NCBI RefSeq assembly: GCF_016755875.1
Contig: NZ_BNED01000005.1
Span: 1,736,001 to 1,800,000, forward strand
Length of the DNA stretch: 64,000 nucleotides
Origin: Streptomyces spororaveus
Lineage (GTDB): Bacteria; Actinomycetota; Actinomycetes; Streptomycetales; Streptomycetaceae
Direction of reading: 5' to 3'
Shown here: positions 42,402 through 51,948 of the stretch, piece after piece
Numbering within the stretch: position 1 is the first letter of the stretch
Layout of the letters: every line of letters begins with the position of its first letter
Translations under genes and position numbers: made by a program
Notes under the pieces: generated by a model
Database searches by the model: none
What the model was told of the DNA's origin: nothing
The model's input: the letters and a program-made list of their open reading frames with translations, nothing else

Positions 42402-44468
42402 TTACACCGGCCGGGTGCGGGCCAGCAGCACGGCGACGTCGTCCTGCTGGGCGCATGGCAGCAGCCGCCGCAGGATCCCGTCGCACAGTTCCTCCAGGGG
42501 CTGGTCCACCCGCTGTAAGGCCCCCGCCAGCTGGGCCATGCCCTGGTCGAGGTCCCGGTCCCGGGCCTCGATGAGGCCGTCGGTGTAGAGCACGAGCAGG
42601 CTGCCCGGGGGCAGCCGCAGCTCCTCAGTCCGGAAGTCCTGGCCGCCCGTGCCCAGCGGGGTCCCGGGCGGGCCGTCGAGGAAGGTGATGTTCCCGTCGG
42701 GGGTGACGACGGCGGGCGGCGGGTGGCCGGCCCGGGCGATCATGCAGGCGCCGGTGGCCGCGTCGTGGACGGCGTACACGCAGGTGGCCATCTCGTCCTC
42801 GCCCAGGTCGGCCACGACGGCGTCGAGCGAGCGGAGCAGCTCCGCCGGGGGTACGTCGTGGCGGGCGAGGGTCCGTACGGCCGTCCGCAGCTGGCCCATG
42901 ACGGCGGCGGCGTGGATGCCGTGGCCCATGACGTCCCCGATGACCAGCCCGGTCCGGCCGCCGGGCAGCGGGATGACGTCGTACCAGTCCCCGCCGACGT
43001 CGTGATCGCTGGCGGGCAGGTAGCGCCCGGTGAGTTCGAGGCCGGGGACCTCGGGCAGCGCGCTGTTGGTGAGGCTGCGCTGGAGGGTCAGGGCGGCCTG
43101 GCGCTGGAGGGTGTACATCCGGGCGTTGTCGATGTTGAGGGCGGCGCGGGCGACCAGCTCGTCGACGAGGACGCGGTCCTGCTCGTCGAAGGGTTCCCGC
43201 TCGCGCGTGCGCGTCAAGGCGACGGCGCCGAGCACCGTGCCGCGGGCGACGAGCGGGACCAGGCGGGCCGAGCCCAGGGTGGCGAGGTAGGTGCGCAGCG
43301 CTTCGGCGCGCGGGGAGGTGATCAGTGCCGGGATGTCGGCGAGGTGGAGGTTCATGGGCCGTCCCTCGGAGATCACCTGCTCGTAGGTGGTGCCCATGGG
43401 GATCTGGAAGGTCTGGCCGGGGGCGAGCGTCGCGGTGGGGGCGGTCGGGTCGGGGAAGTGGGCGGCCAGGCGGCGCAGGACACCGCGGGTGGAGGCCGTG
43501 GGGACGGGGCCCTCGTCGGGGCCCAGTACCGCTTCGAGCAGTTGTACGTCGGCCGAGTCGGCGAGCTGGGGCACCAGCACGTCCACGATCTCCTGGGCGG
43601 TCTGGTGGAGGTCCAGGGTGGTGCCGATGCGGGCGCCGGCCTCGGCGAGCAGGGCGAACCGGTGGCGGGCCCGTTCGGCGTCGGCCTGGGCGCGCTGGCC
43701 CTCGGTGATGTCGATGAGGGAGGCGATGACGCCGAGGGCGCGGCCGGTGCCGTCCAGCAGCGGGGCGTAGGAGCAGGACCAGGTCCGGTCGTTGTCCGGG
43801 TCGGCAGGGGTCCGTCCGGTGCGGCGGACGTCCACGACGGCGGTGCCCTGGTCGAGGACCTGCCGCATGGTGGCCTCCAGGGCGGCGGCGTTGACCCCGG
43901 GGACCACCTCGGTGAGCCGTTTGCCGAGGTGGTCGGCGGCGGAGACGCCGTTCATCCGGGCCAGTGCGTCGTTGACACGGAGGAACCGCAGGTCGGTGCC
44001 GAGGGTGGCGAGGCCTATGGGCGACTGGGTGAACAGGCTCTGGAGGGCTGCGAGGGAGTCCCTCATGTGGAGGACCTCGGAGGTCTCCACGGCGATGAGC
44101 ATGGCCCCGGTCCGGCCCTGCGGGTCTACGGCGGGGACGATCCACATCTCCATCGGGACGCGGTGGCCGTCGCGGTGGCGCACGGGCAGGGTGCCGACGA
44201 CGGTCTCGCCGGACTGGACGCGCCGGGTCAGCTGCTCGGCGAGCTCGCGGTTGGCCTCGGGGACGAGCACGGCGCTGCCGGGGAGGCCGATGATGTCCTC
44301 GGGGCGGTGTCCGAGGAGGTCCCGGGCGGCCAGCGACCACTCCACGACCCGCCCGTCGGCGTCCTCGCGCCACAGGGCGATCGGCAGCAGCTCGCGCAGT
44401 ACGCCCGCGTACCCGACCGCCGCGGCCGGCGGGTCCGGCACCTCGCTCGTCGCCTGGGAAGTGTCCAA
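42402..44468 (-). CDS. cytosolic PAS-PAS-GAF SpoIIE-type phosphatase
   Basis: 688 residues, no membrane segment. Two PAS units (about 20-125; about 140-255, with a PAC-like SLIDITEGQRAQ end), a GAF domain (about 275-450) and a C-terminal PP2C/SpoIIE domain with intact metal motifs (GGDWYDVIPLPGG, GDVMGHGIHAA, LVLYTDGLIEARDRDLD, QDDVAVLLA). Would dephosphorylate an anti-anti-sigma factor in response to an intracellular signal. Start is a TTG at 44468 after GGTGAGG. Convergent with the membrane-bound paralogue. Confidence 0.87.
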   Translation of the reverse strand: MDTSQATSEVPDPPAAAVGYAGVLRELLPIALWREDADGRVVEWSLAARDLLGHRPEDIIGLPGSAVLVPEANRELAEQLTRRVQSGETVVGTLPVRHRDGHRVPMEMWIVPAVDPQGRTGAMLIAVETSEVLHMRDSLAALQSLFTQSPIGLATLGTDLRFLRVNDALARMNGVSAADHLGKRLTEVVPGVNAAALEATMRQVLDQGTAVVDVRRTGRTPADPDNDRTWSCSYAPLLDGTGRALGVIASLIDITEGQRAQADAERARHRFALLAEAGARIGTTLDLHQTAQEIVDVLVPQLADSADVQLLEAVLGPDEGPVPTASTRGVLRRLAAHFPDPTAPTATLAPGQTFQIPMGTTYEQVISEGRPMNLHLADIPALITSPRAEALRTYLATLGSARLVPLVARGTVLGAVALTRTREREPFDEQDRVLVDELVARAALNIDNARMYTLQRQAALTLQRSLTNSALPEVPGLELTGRYLPASDHDVGGDWYDVIPLPGGRTGLVIGDVMGHGIHAAAVMGQLRTAVRTLARHDVPPAELLRSLDAVVADLGEDEMATCVYAVHDAATGACMIARAGHPPPAVVTPDGNITFLDGPPGTPLGTGGQDFRTEELRLPPGSLLVLYTDGLIEARDRDLDQGMAQLAGALQRVDQPLEELCDGILRRLLPCAQQDDVAVLLARTRPV

Positions 44469-44588
44469 CGCACCGACCTCACCCCGGGGGGCCCGATTCC
44501 TACCGATTCACCCTATCCGAGGCGTGGGCGCGGGGCTCTGTGTCGGCCGATCCCGGCCCGGGCGCCGGCGGGGCGGGCCCGCCCGTGC

Positions 44589-45701
44589 TCATACGACCAC
44601 GACGTCGACGCAGGCCACGGGGTTGCAGCCGTAGCCGCGGGCGTTCCACGGGGGCTGCGGGGGCTGGGTGGCGCCGTGGGCGTCCGTGGCGCGGGAGACC
44701 AGGCGGTACGGTCCGGGCCGCTGCGGTGTCCACCGGTACGACCAGCCGCTCCAGCCGTAGGGGCCGGCGGGTGGTTCGAGGAGGGCCTCCTGCCAGCCGC
44801 GCTCCCGGTGGCGGTCGTCGTCCTCGTACTCGGCGCGCACCTGGACGCTCCGCAGCGGCACCCCGGCGCCCGACCAGGCGCGGCCGCGGACGAGGGTCTC
44901 GTGGCCGCGGCGGACGGCCGTGTCCGGTTCGGGCTCGGTGATCAGGGACTTGACCCGCACGCTCGTCACCGGGCCGTCGGGGGTGCCGCGGGAGGCGACG
45001 TAGAGGTATTCCTCGCTCTGGAAGACCCCGGCGAACGGGCGGGTCACGGCCCGGGCCCCGACCAGCCACTTCACGTCGGCGACCGCGTAGCGGCCGGGGA
45101 CCACCAGGCGGACCGGTGCCCCGTGCTCGGGGGCGAGCGGCTCGCCGTTCATCCGGGTGACGAGGAGGGTGTCCGGGTGGAGGGCCGCAGCGAGCGGGAG
45201 GCTGCGCTCGAAGGCGGCCCGGCGGCCGTGTACGGGGCCGGAGTCGGCGCCGGTGAAGACGACCTCCACGGTGGACGGCCCGATCAGGGCCCGTTCGGCG
45301 AGGAGGCGGAAGGGCACGCCGGCGAAATGCGCGCAGCCCACCGCCTGCTGCCCCCACGGCAGGCCGGGCGGGCGGGGGGACATCAGGCCGCGGCCGTTGC
45401 CCGCGCACTCGACCACGACGTCGAGTTCCCGGTGTTCCATCGCGAGCAGCTCTTCGTAGCCGATGGCGAAGGGGGCGGCCGCGGCGCCGCCGACGCGCAG
45501 CCGCCAGCTGCCGGGCGGGGTCCGCGGCATGCCGAAGTGGTCGCGTACGAAGAAGGCCCCGACGGGGGTGACCGGCTCGGCCAGTGCGGCCGAGGGGGTC
45601 TGGGCGTTGTACGGGTCTGCGGTGACCGTTTCGGGTGCCCAGACCGTGGCGCCGGGCCCCCGGGCAGCTCGTGGAACCGGCGATGTGGCCCATGTGGTCA
45701 T
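44589..45701 (-). CDS. sulfite-oxidase-type molybdopterin oxidoreductase
   Basis: 370 residues. The molybdopterin-binding domain holds the Mo-ligating cysteine (Cys99 in VVVECAGNGRG) and the GPVHGRRAAFERSLPL / HGAPVRLVVPGRY signature. A C-terminal dimerisation (Mo-co) domain starts near 250. No Tat signal or haem domain is seen, so it resembles a soluble cytosolic member of the SUOX/YedY superfamily. Start ATG 45701 with GGAAGGTGCTGCC upstream. Substrate may be sulfite or another oxyanion. Confidence 0.85.
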   Translation of the reverse strand: MTTWATSPVPRAARGPGATVWAPETVTADPYNAQTPSAALAEPVTPVGAFFVRDHFGMPRTPPGSWRLRVGGAAAAPFAIGYEELLAMEHRELDVVVECAGNGRGLMSPRPPGLPWGQQAVGCAHFAGVPFRLLAERALIGPSTVEVVFTGADSGPVHGRRAAFERSLPLAAALHPDTLLVTRMNGEPLAPEHGAPVRLVVPGRYAVADVKWLVGARAVTRPFAGVFQSEEYLYVASRGTPDGPVTSVRVKSLITEPEPDTAVRRGHETLVRGRAWSGAGVPLRSVQVRAEYEDDDRHRERGWQEALLEPPAGPYGWSGWSYRWTPQRPGPYRLVSRATDAHGATQPPQPPWNARGYGCNPVACVDVVVV

Positions 45702-46021
45702 GGCAGCACCTTCCGTCGGGGTGGTGCCGGGCGCGACGCGGATGTCTCCGACGCGGATTTCTTTACAGAGTACGTCCGGACAAGGCCTTGACTGGGGGCG
45801 AATTGGGAGGAAACTCATCAATACACCGGATAACCGGAAAGAGCCGCACCTCCCTCTGGAGACGTCCTCAGGCCCGCGTGACCCTTGTCCAGGCTCTGGC
45901 CAGGCCCCCGGCAGCACCTGTCGACCAGGGGAGCCATCGGCGACGGCGGATGGCTCATGGAATCGGCGGACTGCCGGGGACTGTCATGCCCTCGGCGCCT
46001 GCACTCCCCTTCGCGACCACC
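45702..46021. other. 320-bp intergenic region
   Basis: No gene seen. Upstream of the molybdoenzyme it contains two CGACGCGGAT copies 15 bases apart (45734-45743, 45749-45758), a possible direct-repeat operator, and a comparatively A/T-rich stretch around 45760-45840 where a promoter may lie. Confidence 0.4.
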
Positions 46022-47281
46022 CTACGCACCCACGCGCGCGGCGGCGGCCGATCCGGACTCCTGCCGCGGGAACGCCGGGAGCGCGCGGGGGGCTTCGGCC
46101 GTGTCGAGGACGCCCGCGATGCCCCGGGCGAGGCAGGGGATCCGGTGCGCCGGGATGCCCGCGATGTTGATCCGCCCCGAGGTCGTGCCGTAGACGGCGT
46201 ACTCCCTGCGCAGTCGGAGCATCTGCTGCGCGGACAGCGGCAGCATCGAGAACATCCCCTTCTGCCGGGCGAGCGAGCCCGCCTGTTCGGCGCAGCCGAG
46301 CGCGCTCAGGTGGGCGACCAGATCGGCCCGGTTGTCCATGATCCGGCCCCGCATGACCTCCAGCTCCGACCGCCAGGCGGCCCGCAGCCCCTCGTCCTCC
46401 AGGATCGTGGTGACGACGGCCGCGCCGTGCTCGGGCGGCATCGAGTAGAGCGTCCGGGCGGCGTTCTGCAGGGCGGTCTCGGCGTGCCGGACGGCCCGGT
46501 CCGAGGCGCCGAGCACGATGGCGCAGCCGACGCGGTCGCTGTAGAGGCCGAAGTTCTTCGAGCAGCTGACCGCGATCAGCATTTCCGGCACGCGTGCGGC
46601 GAGCATCCGCGTGGGCAGCAGGTCGGCCTCCAGGCCGTCGCCGAGCCCGTGGTAGGCGAGGTCGACGAAGGGCACCCAGCCGACGCGGGCGGCCGACTCG
46701 GCGAGCTCCTCCCAGTCGTCCAGCAGCGGGTCCACGCCCGTCGGGTTGTGGCAGCAGCCCTGGAGCAGGACCACGTCGTCCCGCTGCGCGCCGTCGAGCT
46801 CCCGCAGCACGCCGGCCGTGTCGAAGCCGCCGTCGGCGTCGCGCCAGCCGTACGGACGCACGCGCAGCCCGGCGGCCTCCAGGATGGGGCGGTGGTTGAC
46901 GTAGGCCGGATCGCTGATCCACACCGTGGCGCCCGGGCGGGTCCGGCAGATCAGGTCGGCCAGCAGCCGCAGAGCTCCGGAGCCCGCGACGGTCTGGACG
47001 GCCGCTGCCCGGTCGGCCGGGCCGGCCGGGCCGAGGACGAGCTCCAGCAGGGAACGGTTGAAGGCGGCGTTGCCGGAGAGCCCGCGGTATTCCTTGGAGT
47101 CGGAGCGCTCGGCCAGCCGGATCTCGGCCTCACGGACGGCGGTCATGACGGGCGTGGTGCCCGACTGGTCCCGGTAGACGCCGAGGACGAGGTTCAGGCG
47201 TTCGGGCCGCTCGTCGCTGCCGAACTCGTAGGTCAGATCCCACAGCGGGTCGGTGGGCGGCGTGGGGAGGAGCTCAAGCAT
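46022..47281 (-). CDS. aromatic amino acid aminotransferase (class I)
   Basis: 419 residues, AspC/TyrB-like. The PLP-binding lysine is in SCSKNFGLYSDRVG, with NPTG-like HNPTGVDP and VPFVDLAYHGLGDG upstream and the C-terminal ARQKGMFS and GRINIAG motifs. Transfers amino groups between aromatic or acidic amino acids and 2-oxoglutarate. The DMT exporter gene upstream overlaps it by eight bases and both are divergent from an Lrp regulator, suggesting an amino-acid catabolism/export unit. Confidence 0.9.
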   Translation of the reverse strand: MLELLPTPPTDPLWDLTYEFGSDERPERLNLVLGVYRDQSGTTPVMTAVREAEIRLAERSDSKEYRGLSGNAAFNRSLLELVLGPAGPADRAAAVQTVAGSGALRLLADLICRTRPGATVWISDPAYVNHRPILEAAGLRVRPYGWRDADGGFDTAGVLRELDGAQRDDVVLLQGCCHNPTGVDPLLDDWEELAESAARVGWVPFVDLAYHGLGDGLEADLLPTRMLAARVPEMLIAVSCSKNFGLYSDRVGCAIVLGASDRAVRHAETALQNAARTLYSMPPEHGAAVVTTILEDEGLRAAWRSELEVMRGRIMDNRADLVAHLSALGCAEQAGSLARQKGMFSMLPLSAQQMLRLRREYAVYGTTSGRINIAGIPAHRIPCLARGIAGVLDTAEAPRALPAFPRQESGSAAAARVGA

Positions 47282-48251
47282 CTGCGGGAACCTCGGGTCG
47301 GGGGCGGCGGTTGGCGAGGACGACGCCGGCGGTGATCAGGGGGACGCCGACGAGGACGGCGAGGGTGGGCGTCTCGCCGAGCAGCGGGACGGCGAGCAGG
47401 ACGACGGCGACGGGGCTGAGGCTGCCGAAGACGGCGCTGCGCTCGGCGCCGAGGCGGCGGATGGCGAAGGCGTACAGCAGGCCCGCGCACAGACCGACCC
47501 CGAGCCCCTGCACGACGAGGAACAGGGCGATGTCGCCGCCCGCGGCGTGCGCGATGCCGGTGGGGAGCACCCCGGTCAGCACCATGATTCCGATCACCGC
47601 GAAGGAGGGCAGGCAGAGCAGTCCGATCGACCCGACGGGGTCGAGGTCGACCTCGCGCAGCCCCACGGTGTAGAGGGCCCACAGGCCGCTGGCCACCAGG
47701 AGCGTGCCGGCGCCAGCGAGTACGTCCGTGTCGACGGGCACGACGTAGCGCCAGACGAGGGCGGCCACCCCGGCCGCGATCAGCGCGAGCCCGGCGGCCT
47801 GGGTGCCGCGAGGGGCGCCGTGACCGCGGCGGATCATGATCACGGAGACGAACAGCGGGACCATGCCGGGGACGATGGAGCCGACGAAGGCGGCGGACGT
47901 CAGGGCTCCGCCGTGCATCGCGGCGAGGAAGAACGGCACCCCGGCACCGCAGATGATCTTCACGGCGGGGCCGGGCCGCACCGCGGCGATGGCACGTCGG
48001 CGCCGCCACAGGGCGGGGAACAGGACGACGAGGGGCACGCCGAAGCGCAGCAGGGCCGCGTCGGCGGGCAGCAGGGAGGAACCGCTCAGGGCCCGGGCGC
48101 TGAGCGCGAAGGCCGCCCAGATCGACACGGTGACCAGCAGCGCCAGCATGCCCTCGGTCTGTGGGGAGAGCCCGCGCCGGCCGGGGTGTCCGGCCCGCGG
48201 GCCCGCCGCATCGGGAGGCAGGGTCGCCCGGGAGGTGTTCGTCGCGACCAA
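47274..48251 (-). CDS. EamA/DMT family transporter
   Basis: 325 residues with ten predicted helices in two EamA repeats. A family-typical second-repeat end is AVFGSLSPVAVVLLAVPLLGETPTLAVLVGVPLITAGVVL. Probable exporter of an amino acid or related metabolite. Start is TTG with AGGCTGGAGC eight bases upstream; the N-terminal 30 residues are hydrophilic. Overlaps the aminotransferase. Confidence 0.8.
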   Translation of the reverse strand: MVATNTSRATLPPDAAGPRAGHPGRRGLSPQTEGMLALLVTVSIWAAFALSARALSGSSLLPADAALLRFGVPLVVLFPALWRRRRAIAAVRPGPAVKIICGAGVPFFLAAMHGGALTSAAFVGSIVPGMVPLFVSVIMIRRGHGAPRGTQAAGLALIAAGVAALVWRYVVPVDTDVLAGAGTLLVASGLWALYTVGLREVDLDPVGSIGLLCLPSFAVIGIMVLTGVLPTGIAHAAGGDIALFLVVQGLGVGLCAGLLYAFAIRRLGAERSAVFGSLSPVAVVLLAVPLLGETPTLAVLVGVPLITAGVVLANRRPRPEVPADA

Positions 48252-48337
48252 GGAAGTGCTCCAGCCTCTGAGACCCGGACCGATCCGGTCCGTGCCGGGG
48301 CAACGCTAGTGCGTGGGCCGGGGCAGCCGATTGCCAG

Positions 48338-48369
48338 TTCTGCCGCTCGGACATACGTTTGGGGCAGAA
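48338..48369 (+). promoter_or_regulatory. inverted repeat in the Lrp/DMT divergent promoter
   Basis: TTCTGCC (48338-48344) and GGCAGAA (48363-48369), a perfect 7-bp inverted repeat with an 18-base centre, 18 bases before the Lrp start. Probable Lrp-family autoregulatory operator. Confidence 0.45.
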
Positions 48370-48386
48370 TCTGCCAAGGAGTGACC

Positions 48387-48872
48387 ATGGACGCAGTCGA
48401 TCTGCAGATCATCAGGGAATTGCAGGCCGACGGGCGCCTGTCCAACCAGGACCTCGCCGACCGTGTGCGGCTGTCCCCGTCGCCGTGCCTGCGCCGGGTA
48501 CGGCGGCTGGAGGAGGCGGGCCTGATCCGCGGCTACACAGCCATGGTCGACCAGGTCGCCTTCGGGCTCCCGGTCACCGTGTTCGTCCGGATCCGCCTGG
48601 AGCGCCACACGGCGGAGGCGGTGCGGCTGTTCGAGGAGCACGTCGCGGTCATCGAGCACATCCAGGACTGCTATCTGATGGCGGGCAGCAGCGACTACCT
48701 GCTCCGGGTCGTGATCGAGGACCTGGAGGCCTACGAATCCCTGGTGCGCCACCGGATCCACGCCATCCCCGGGATCGCCTCGATCGAATCGAGCTTCGCC
48801 TTCGGCAGCGTCAAGCAGTCCCGGACCTACCCGCGGCCCGCCCCGGGCGCGGCCGGGCGGACGCCGCGCTGA
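48387..48872 (+). CDS. Lrp/AsnC family transcriptional regulator
   Basis: 161 residues. The N-terminal winged HTH (DLQIIRELQADGRLSNQDLADRVRLSPSPCLRRVRRLEEAGLIRGY, read in consecutive parts) is joined to a C-terminal RAM (ACT-like) domain (VFVRIRLERHTAEAVRLFEEHVAVIEHIQDCYLMAGSSDYLLRV). A basic Pro-rich tail follows. Likely senses an amino acid and controls the divergent aminotransferase-exporter pair. ATG 48387 has AGGAGTGACC before it. Confidence 0.9.
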   Translation: MDAVDLQIIRELQADGRLSNQDLADRVRLSPSPCLRRVRRLEEAGLIRGYTAMVDQVAFGLPVTVFVRIRLERHTAEAVRLFEEHVAVIEHIQDCYLMAGSSDYLLRVVIEDLEAYESLVRHRIHAIPGIASIESSFAFGSVKQSRTYPRPAPGAAGRTPR

Positions 48873-48907
48873 CGGATCCGCGGACGGCCCGGCGGCTCGG
48901 GCGCGGC

Positions 48908-49426
48908 TCAGGGGCCGGCCGTCAGCGCCGCCTCGAAGGCCTCGTACGCGGGCGCGTCGAAGAGCACGAACCGCACTTCCCGGACCTCGGTACGGGCACC
49001 TCGCACCGTCTCCACCGCGATGCGCGCCCCGTCGTCCATCGGCCAGCCGTAGATGCCGGTGGAGATCGCCGGGAACGCGACCGTCCGGGCCCCCAGCTCG
49101 TCGGCGATCCGCAGTGACTCGCTGTAGCAGGAGGCCAGCAGCGCCGACCGGTCCTCCTCGCGCGACCAGACCGGGCCCACCGTGTGGATGACGTGCCCGG
49201 CGGCGAGCCGCCCGGCCGTGGTGGCGACGGCCCGGCCCGTGGCCAGCCCCTTGCCGTAGTGCGAACGCCGCAGGTCCTCACAGGCCGCGAGGATCTCCGG
49301 CCCGCCGCGCCGGTGGATGGCTCCGTCGACCCCGCCGCCTCCGAGCAGCGAGGAGTTCGCCGCGTTGACGATGGCGTCGGCCTTCTCCGCGGTGATGTCG
49401 CCGAGGACCAGGGTGATACGGACCAT
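48908..49426 (-). CDS. macrodomain O-acetyl-ADP-ribose deacetylase
   Basis: 172-residue macrodomain. GDITAEKADAIVNAANSSLLGGGGVDGAIHRRGG has the conserved Asn-Ala-Ala-Asn and Gly-Gly-Gly-Val-Asp loop; the later AFPAISTGIYGWP binds the diphosphate. Hydrolyses O-acetyl-ADP-ribose or ADP-ribosyl-ester bonds (YmdB/MacroD type). Joined to the upstream oxidoreductase by a one-base TGATG overlap. Confidence 0.88.
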   Translation of the reverse strand: MVRITLVLGDITAEKADAIVNAANSSLLGGGGVDGAIHRRGGPEILAACEDLRRSHYGKGLATGRAVATTAGRLAAGHVIHTVGPVWSREEDRSALLASCYSESLRIADELGARTVAFPAISTGIYGWPMDDGARIAVETVRGARTEVREVRFVLFDAPAYEAFEAALTAGP

Positions 49427-50844
49427 CAGGAGCCCTTTCGCAGGTGGCGCCAGACCGCCTTGGCCGCGTTATGCCCGGACATGCCGTGCACGCCCGGGCC
49501 GGGCGGGGTGGCCGAGGAGCACAGGAAGACCGCCGGGTGGGCCGTCGTGTACGGGGTGAGGGAGAGCTTGGGGCGCAGCAGGAGCTGGAGGCCCGAGGCG
49601 GCCCCGCAGGCGATGTCGCCGCCGACGTAGTTGGGGTTGCGGGCGGCGAGCTGGGGCGGGCCGGCCGTGGCGCGGGCGAGGACCAGGTCGCGGAAGCCCG
49701 GGGCGAAGCGCTCCAGTTGGGATTCGACGGCCTCGGTGAGATCGCCGTCCCAGCCCGCGGGGACGTGCCCGTACGCCCAGAACACGTGCTTGCCCTCGGG
49801 CGCCCGGCCGGGGTCGACCAGGCTGGGCTGCGCGGTGATGAGGAAGGGCGCGCGCGGGGCCCGGCCGCCGGAGGCGAGCTGCAGGGCGGCGTCGATGTCG
49901 CGGGCGCGCGGGCCGATCTGGACGGTGCCGGCCCGGCGCGGCGCCTCGGCCGTCCACGGGACCGGGCCGTCCAGCGCGTAGTCGAGCTTGAACACGGAGG
50001 CGCCGTACCGGTAGCCGTCGTAGGCGCGCCCCAGGCGGGCGATGCGGGCCAGGGCGGTCGGCGAGGTGTCGAAGACGTAGGTGCGGGCGGGCGGGAGGTC
50101 GTCGAGCCGCTTGACCTCGAAGCCGGTGTGGATGGTCCCGCCGAGGTCGCGCAGGTATGCGGCGAGGGCGTCGGAGACGGACTGGGAGCCGCCGCGCGGC
50201 ATCGGCCAGCCGTTCGCGTGCGCGGCCAGCGCGAAGACCAGGCCCACGGCGCTGGTGGCGATCCCGTCGAGCGGGGCGATGACGTGGGCCACGAGGCCCG
50301 CGAACAGCGCGCGGGCCCGTTCGTCGCGGAAGCGGCTCAGCAGCCAGGTGGAGGGCGGCAGTCCGGCGAGCCCGAAGCGGGCGAGCGTGAGTGGGTCCCG
50401 GGGCAGCGCGGTGCTCGGCAGGGACATGAAGTCCCGGGCCAGGGTGTCCCATTTGCCGAGGAACGGCCCGACCAGACGCCGGTAGGCGCCCGCGTCGCGC
50501 GGCCCGAAGGACGCCGCCGTCTCCGCGACCGAGCGGGACAGGACCGCGGCCGTGCCGTCGTCGAAGGGGTGCGCCATGGGCAGCGGGGCGTGCAGCCACT
50601 CCAGCCCGTACCGCTTGAGCGGCATCGTGGCGAAGACCGGCGAGCCGGCGCCGAGCGGGTGCACCGCGGAGCAGGGGTCGTGCCGGAAGCCGGGGAGGGT
50701 GAGCTCCTCGGTCCGGGCACCGCCGCCGACGGTGTCGGCGGCTTCGAAGACGGCCACCGAGAAGCCGCGCCGGGCCAGTTCGACGGCGGCCGTCAGCCCG
50801 TTCGGCCCCGCCCCCACCACGACCACATCGAGAATCGACGGCAC
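49426..50844 (-). CDS. phytoene-desaturase-like FAD-dependent oxidoreductase
   Basis: 472 residues. FAD-binding GxGxxG in [23 protein letters not shown] at the N-terminus, followed by the adenine-ribose Glu in [16 protein letters not shown]. The C-terminal [21 protein letters not shown] is the typical closing motif of CrtI/CrtN-like proteins. No carotenoid gene is near, so it belongs to the general phytoene-dehydrogenase-related group with unknown substrate. Start GTG with GAAGGAGTCGCAA before it. Confidence 0.82.
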   Translation of the reverse strand: MPSILDVVVVGAGPNGLTAAVELARRGFSVAVFEAADTVGGGARTEELTLPGFRHDPCSAVHPLGAGSPVFATMPLKRYGLEWLHAPLPMAHPFDDGTAAVLSRSVAETAASFGPRDAGAYRRLVGPFLGKWDTLARDFMSLPSTALPRDPLTLARFGLAGLPPSTWLLSRFRDERARALFAGLVAHVIAPLDGIATSAVGLVFALAAHANGWPMPRGGSQSVSDALAAYLRDLGGTIHTGFEVKRLDDLPPARTYVFDTSPTALARIARLGRAYDGYRYGASVFKLDYALDGPVPWTAEAPRRAGTVQIGPRARDIDAALQLASGGRAPRAPFLITAQPSLVDPGRAPEGKHVFWAYGHVPAGWDGDLTEAVESQLERFAPGFRDLVLARATAGPPQLAARNPNYVGGDIACGAASGLQLLLRPKLSLTPYTTAHPAVFLCSSATPPGPGVHGMSGHNAAKAVWRHLRKGS

Positions 50845-50945
50845 TTGCGACTCCTTCGTCTCCGGCGGCGCCTGCGCCCCCAGGATATTCCGCCACCCGG
50901 ACCGCGCTGACCGGACCGGACCCGACCGGACCGTCCCGGAGCCGG

Positions 50946-51770
50946 TCAGGCGCCCCGGAGCAGCTCCCGGATGCGTACGGTGGTGGCCTCGTCACGCCCG
51001 ACCGCGAACGGCAGCGCATTGTCGCGGTCCACCCGGAAGGGGACCCCGTCGACCGTGCTCTGCGTGCCGCCGGCCTCGGCGACCAGCAGCAGGCCGGCCG
51101 CGTGGTCCCAGGCCGAGGGCCAGGTGAAGGCCAGGCCGTCCATCTCGCCGCGGGCCACCTTCAGGTACTCCAGGCCCGCCGAGCCGCAGGGGCGGGCCGC
51201 GACCCCGGGGACGTCCAGCCGGGCCAGCGTCCGCTTGTTCTCGTCACTCGTGTAGAGCGGATGGGCGATGGCGACCCGCAGCGCGGCGCCCGGAACGGGC
51301 GAACCGCTCTGGATGCGCTCGCCGTTGACGTATGCGCCCTGCCCGCGCACGGCGGTCGCCAGCTCCTCGAGGGCCGGGGCGAAGGTCCAGGAGGCGAGGA
51401 TCTCCCCGCGCACGGCCAGGGCGACCAGGGTGCAGAAAGCGGGGTCGCCGTTCACGAACTGGCGGGTGCCGTCGACGGGGTCGACGATCCACACCGGGGC
51501 GTCCGCGCGCAGCGCCGCGTACACCCCGGGGTCGGCGTGCACGGCCTCCTCGCCGACCACCGCGGAGCCGGGCAGCAGCCGCTTCAGGGCGGCCGTGAGG
51601 TGTTCCTCGGCCTTGCGGTCGGCCACGGTCACCAGGTCGTGGGGGCCGTTCTTCTCGTCGACCTCGTGCTCGGCGAGCTGCCTGAATCTCGGCATGATCT
51701 CGATCGCCGCCGCCTTGCGGACGGCCTCTTCCACATCGGACAGGCCATGGGCCAGGAACTCATCGATCAT
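50946..51770 (-). CDS. inositol-monophosphatase family phosphatase (probable histidinol-phosphatase)
   Basis: 274 residues, IMPase fold. Metal-ligand motifs are [10 protein letters not shown] (Glu), [15 protein letters not shown] (Asp-Pro-x-Asp-Gly-Thr) and [19 protein letters not shown] (late Asp). The sequence order resembles actinobacterial HisN-type histidinol-phosphatases, which act on histidinol phosphate, inositol phosphates or bisphosphates. Not in a his operon, so the substrate is uncertain. Start ATG after TGGAGGC. Confidence 0.8.
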   Translation of the reverse strand: MIDEFLAHGLSDVEEAVRKAAAIEIMPRFRQLAEHEVDEKNGPHDLVTVADRKAEEHLTAALKRLLPGSAVVGEEAVHADPGVYAALRADAPVWIVDPVDGTRQFVNGDPAFCTLVALAVRGEILASWTFAPALEELATAVRGQGAYVNGERIQSGSPVPGAALRVAIAHPLYTSDENKRTLARLDVPGVAARPCGSAGLEYLKVARGEMDGLAFTWPSAWDHAAGLLLVAEAGGTQSTVDGVPFRVDRDNALPFAVGRDEATTVRIRELLRGA

Positions 51771-51882
51771 GCCTCCAGCAAAGCACGCCCGACCGACAAA
51801 CCCCACCGCCAATCCCGTACCGGCGTCCGGACACCCGGTGACCACCGGGTGAACCGGCCCCGGGGGCCGCAGGGGCCGCAGG

Positions 51883-51945
51883 GGCCGCGGTCGCCGGGGG
51901 CCGCGGTCGCCGGGGGCGCGGTCGCCCGGGGCCGCGGTCGCCCGG
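51883..51945. repeat. four tandem 15-16-bp GC-rich units
   Basis: Units GGCCGCGGTCGCCGGG twice exactly (51883, 51899), then a 15-bp variant (51915) and GGCCGCGGTCGCCCGG (51930). Preceded by GGGGCCGCA copies from about 51864. Lies directly after the HTH-regulator gene and may form a long multi-stem hairpin. Confidence 0.7.
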
Positions 51946-51948
51946 GAC

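Noticed and set aside
42723..45791. 1022-codon open frame on the plus strand
   Set aside because: Shadow of the soluble phosphatase and molybdoenzyme genes; low-complexity Gly/Val/Arg composition.
50900..50940. GACCGGACC repeats before the phosphatase gene
   Set aside because: Short, imperfect and expected in this base composition; no structural or positional support.
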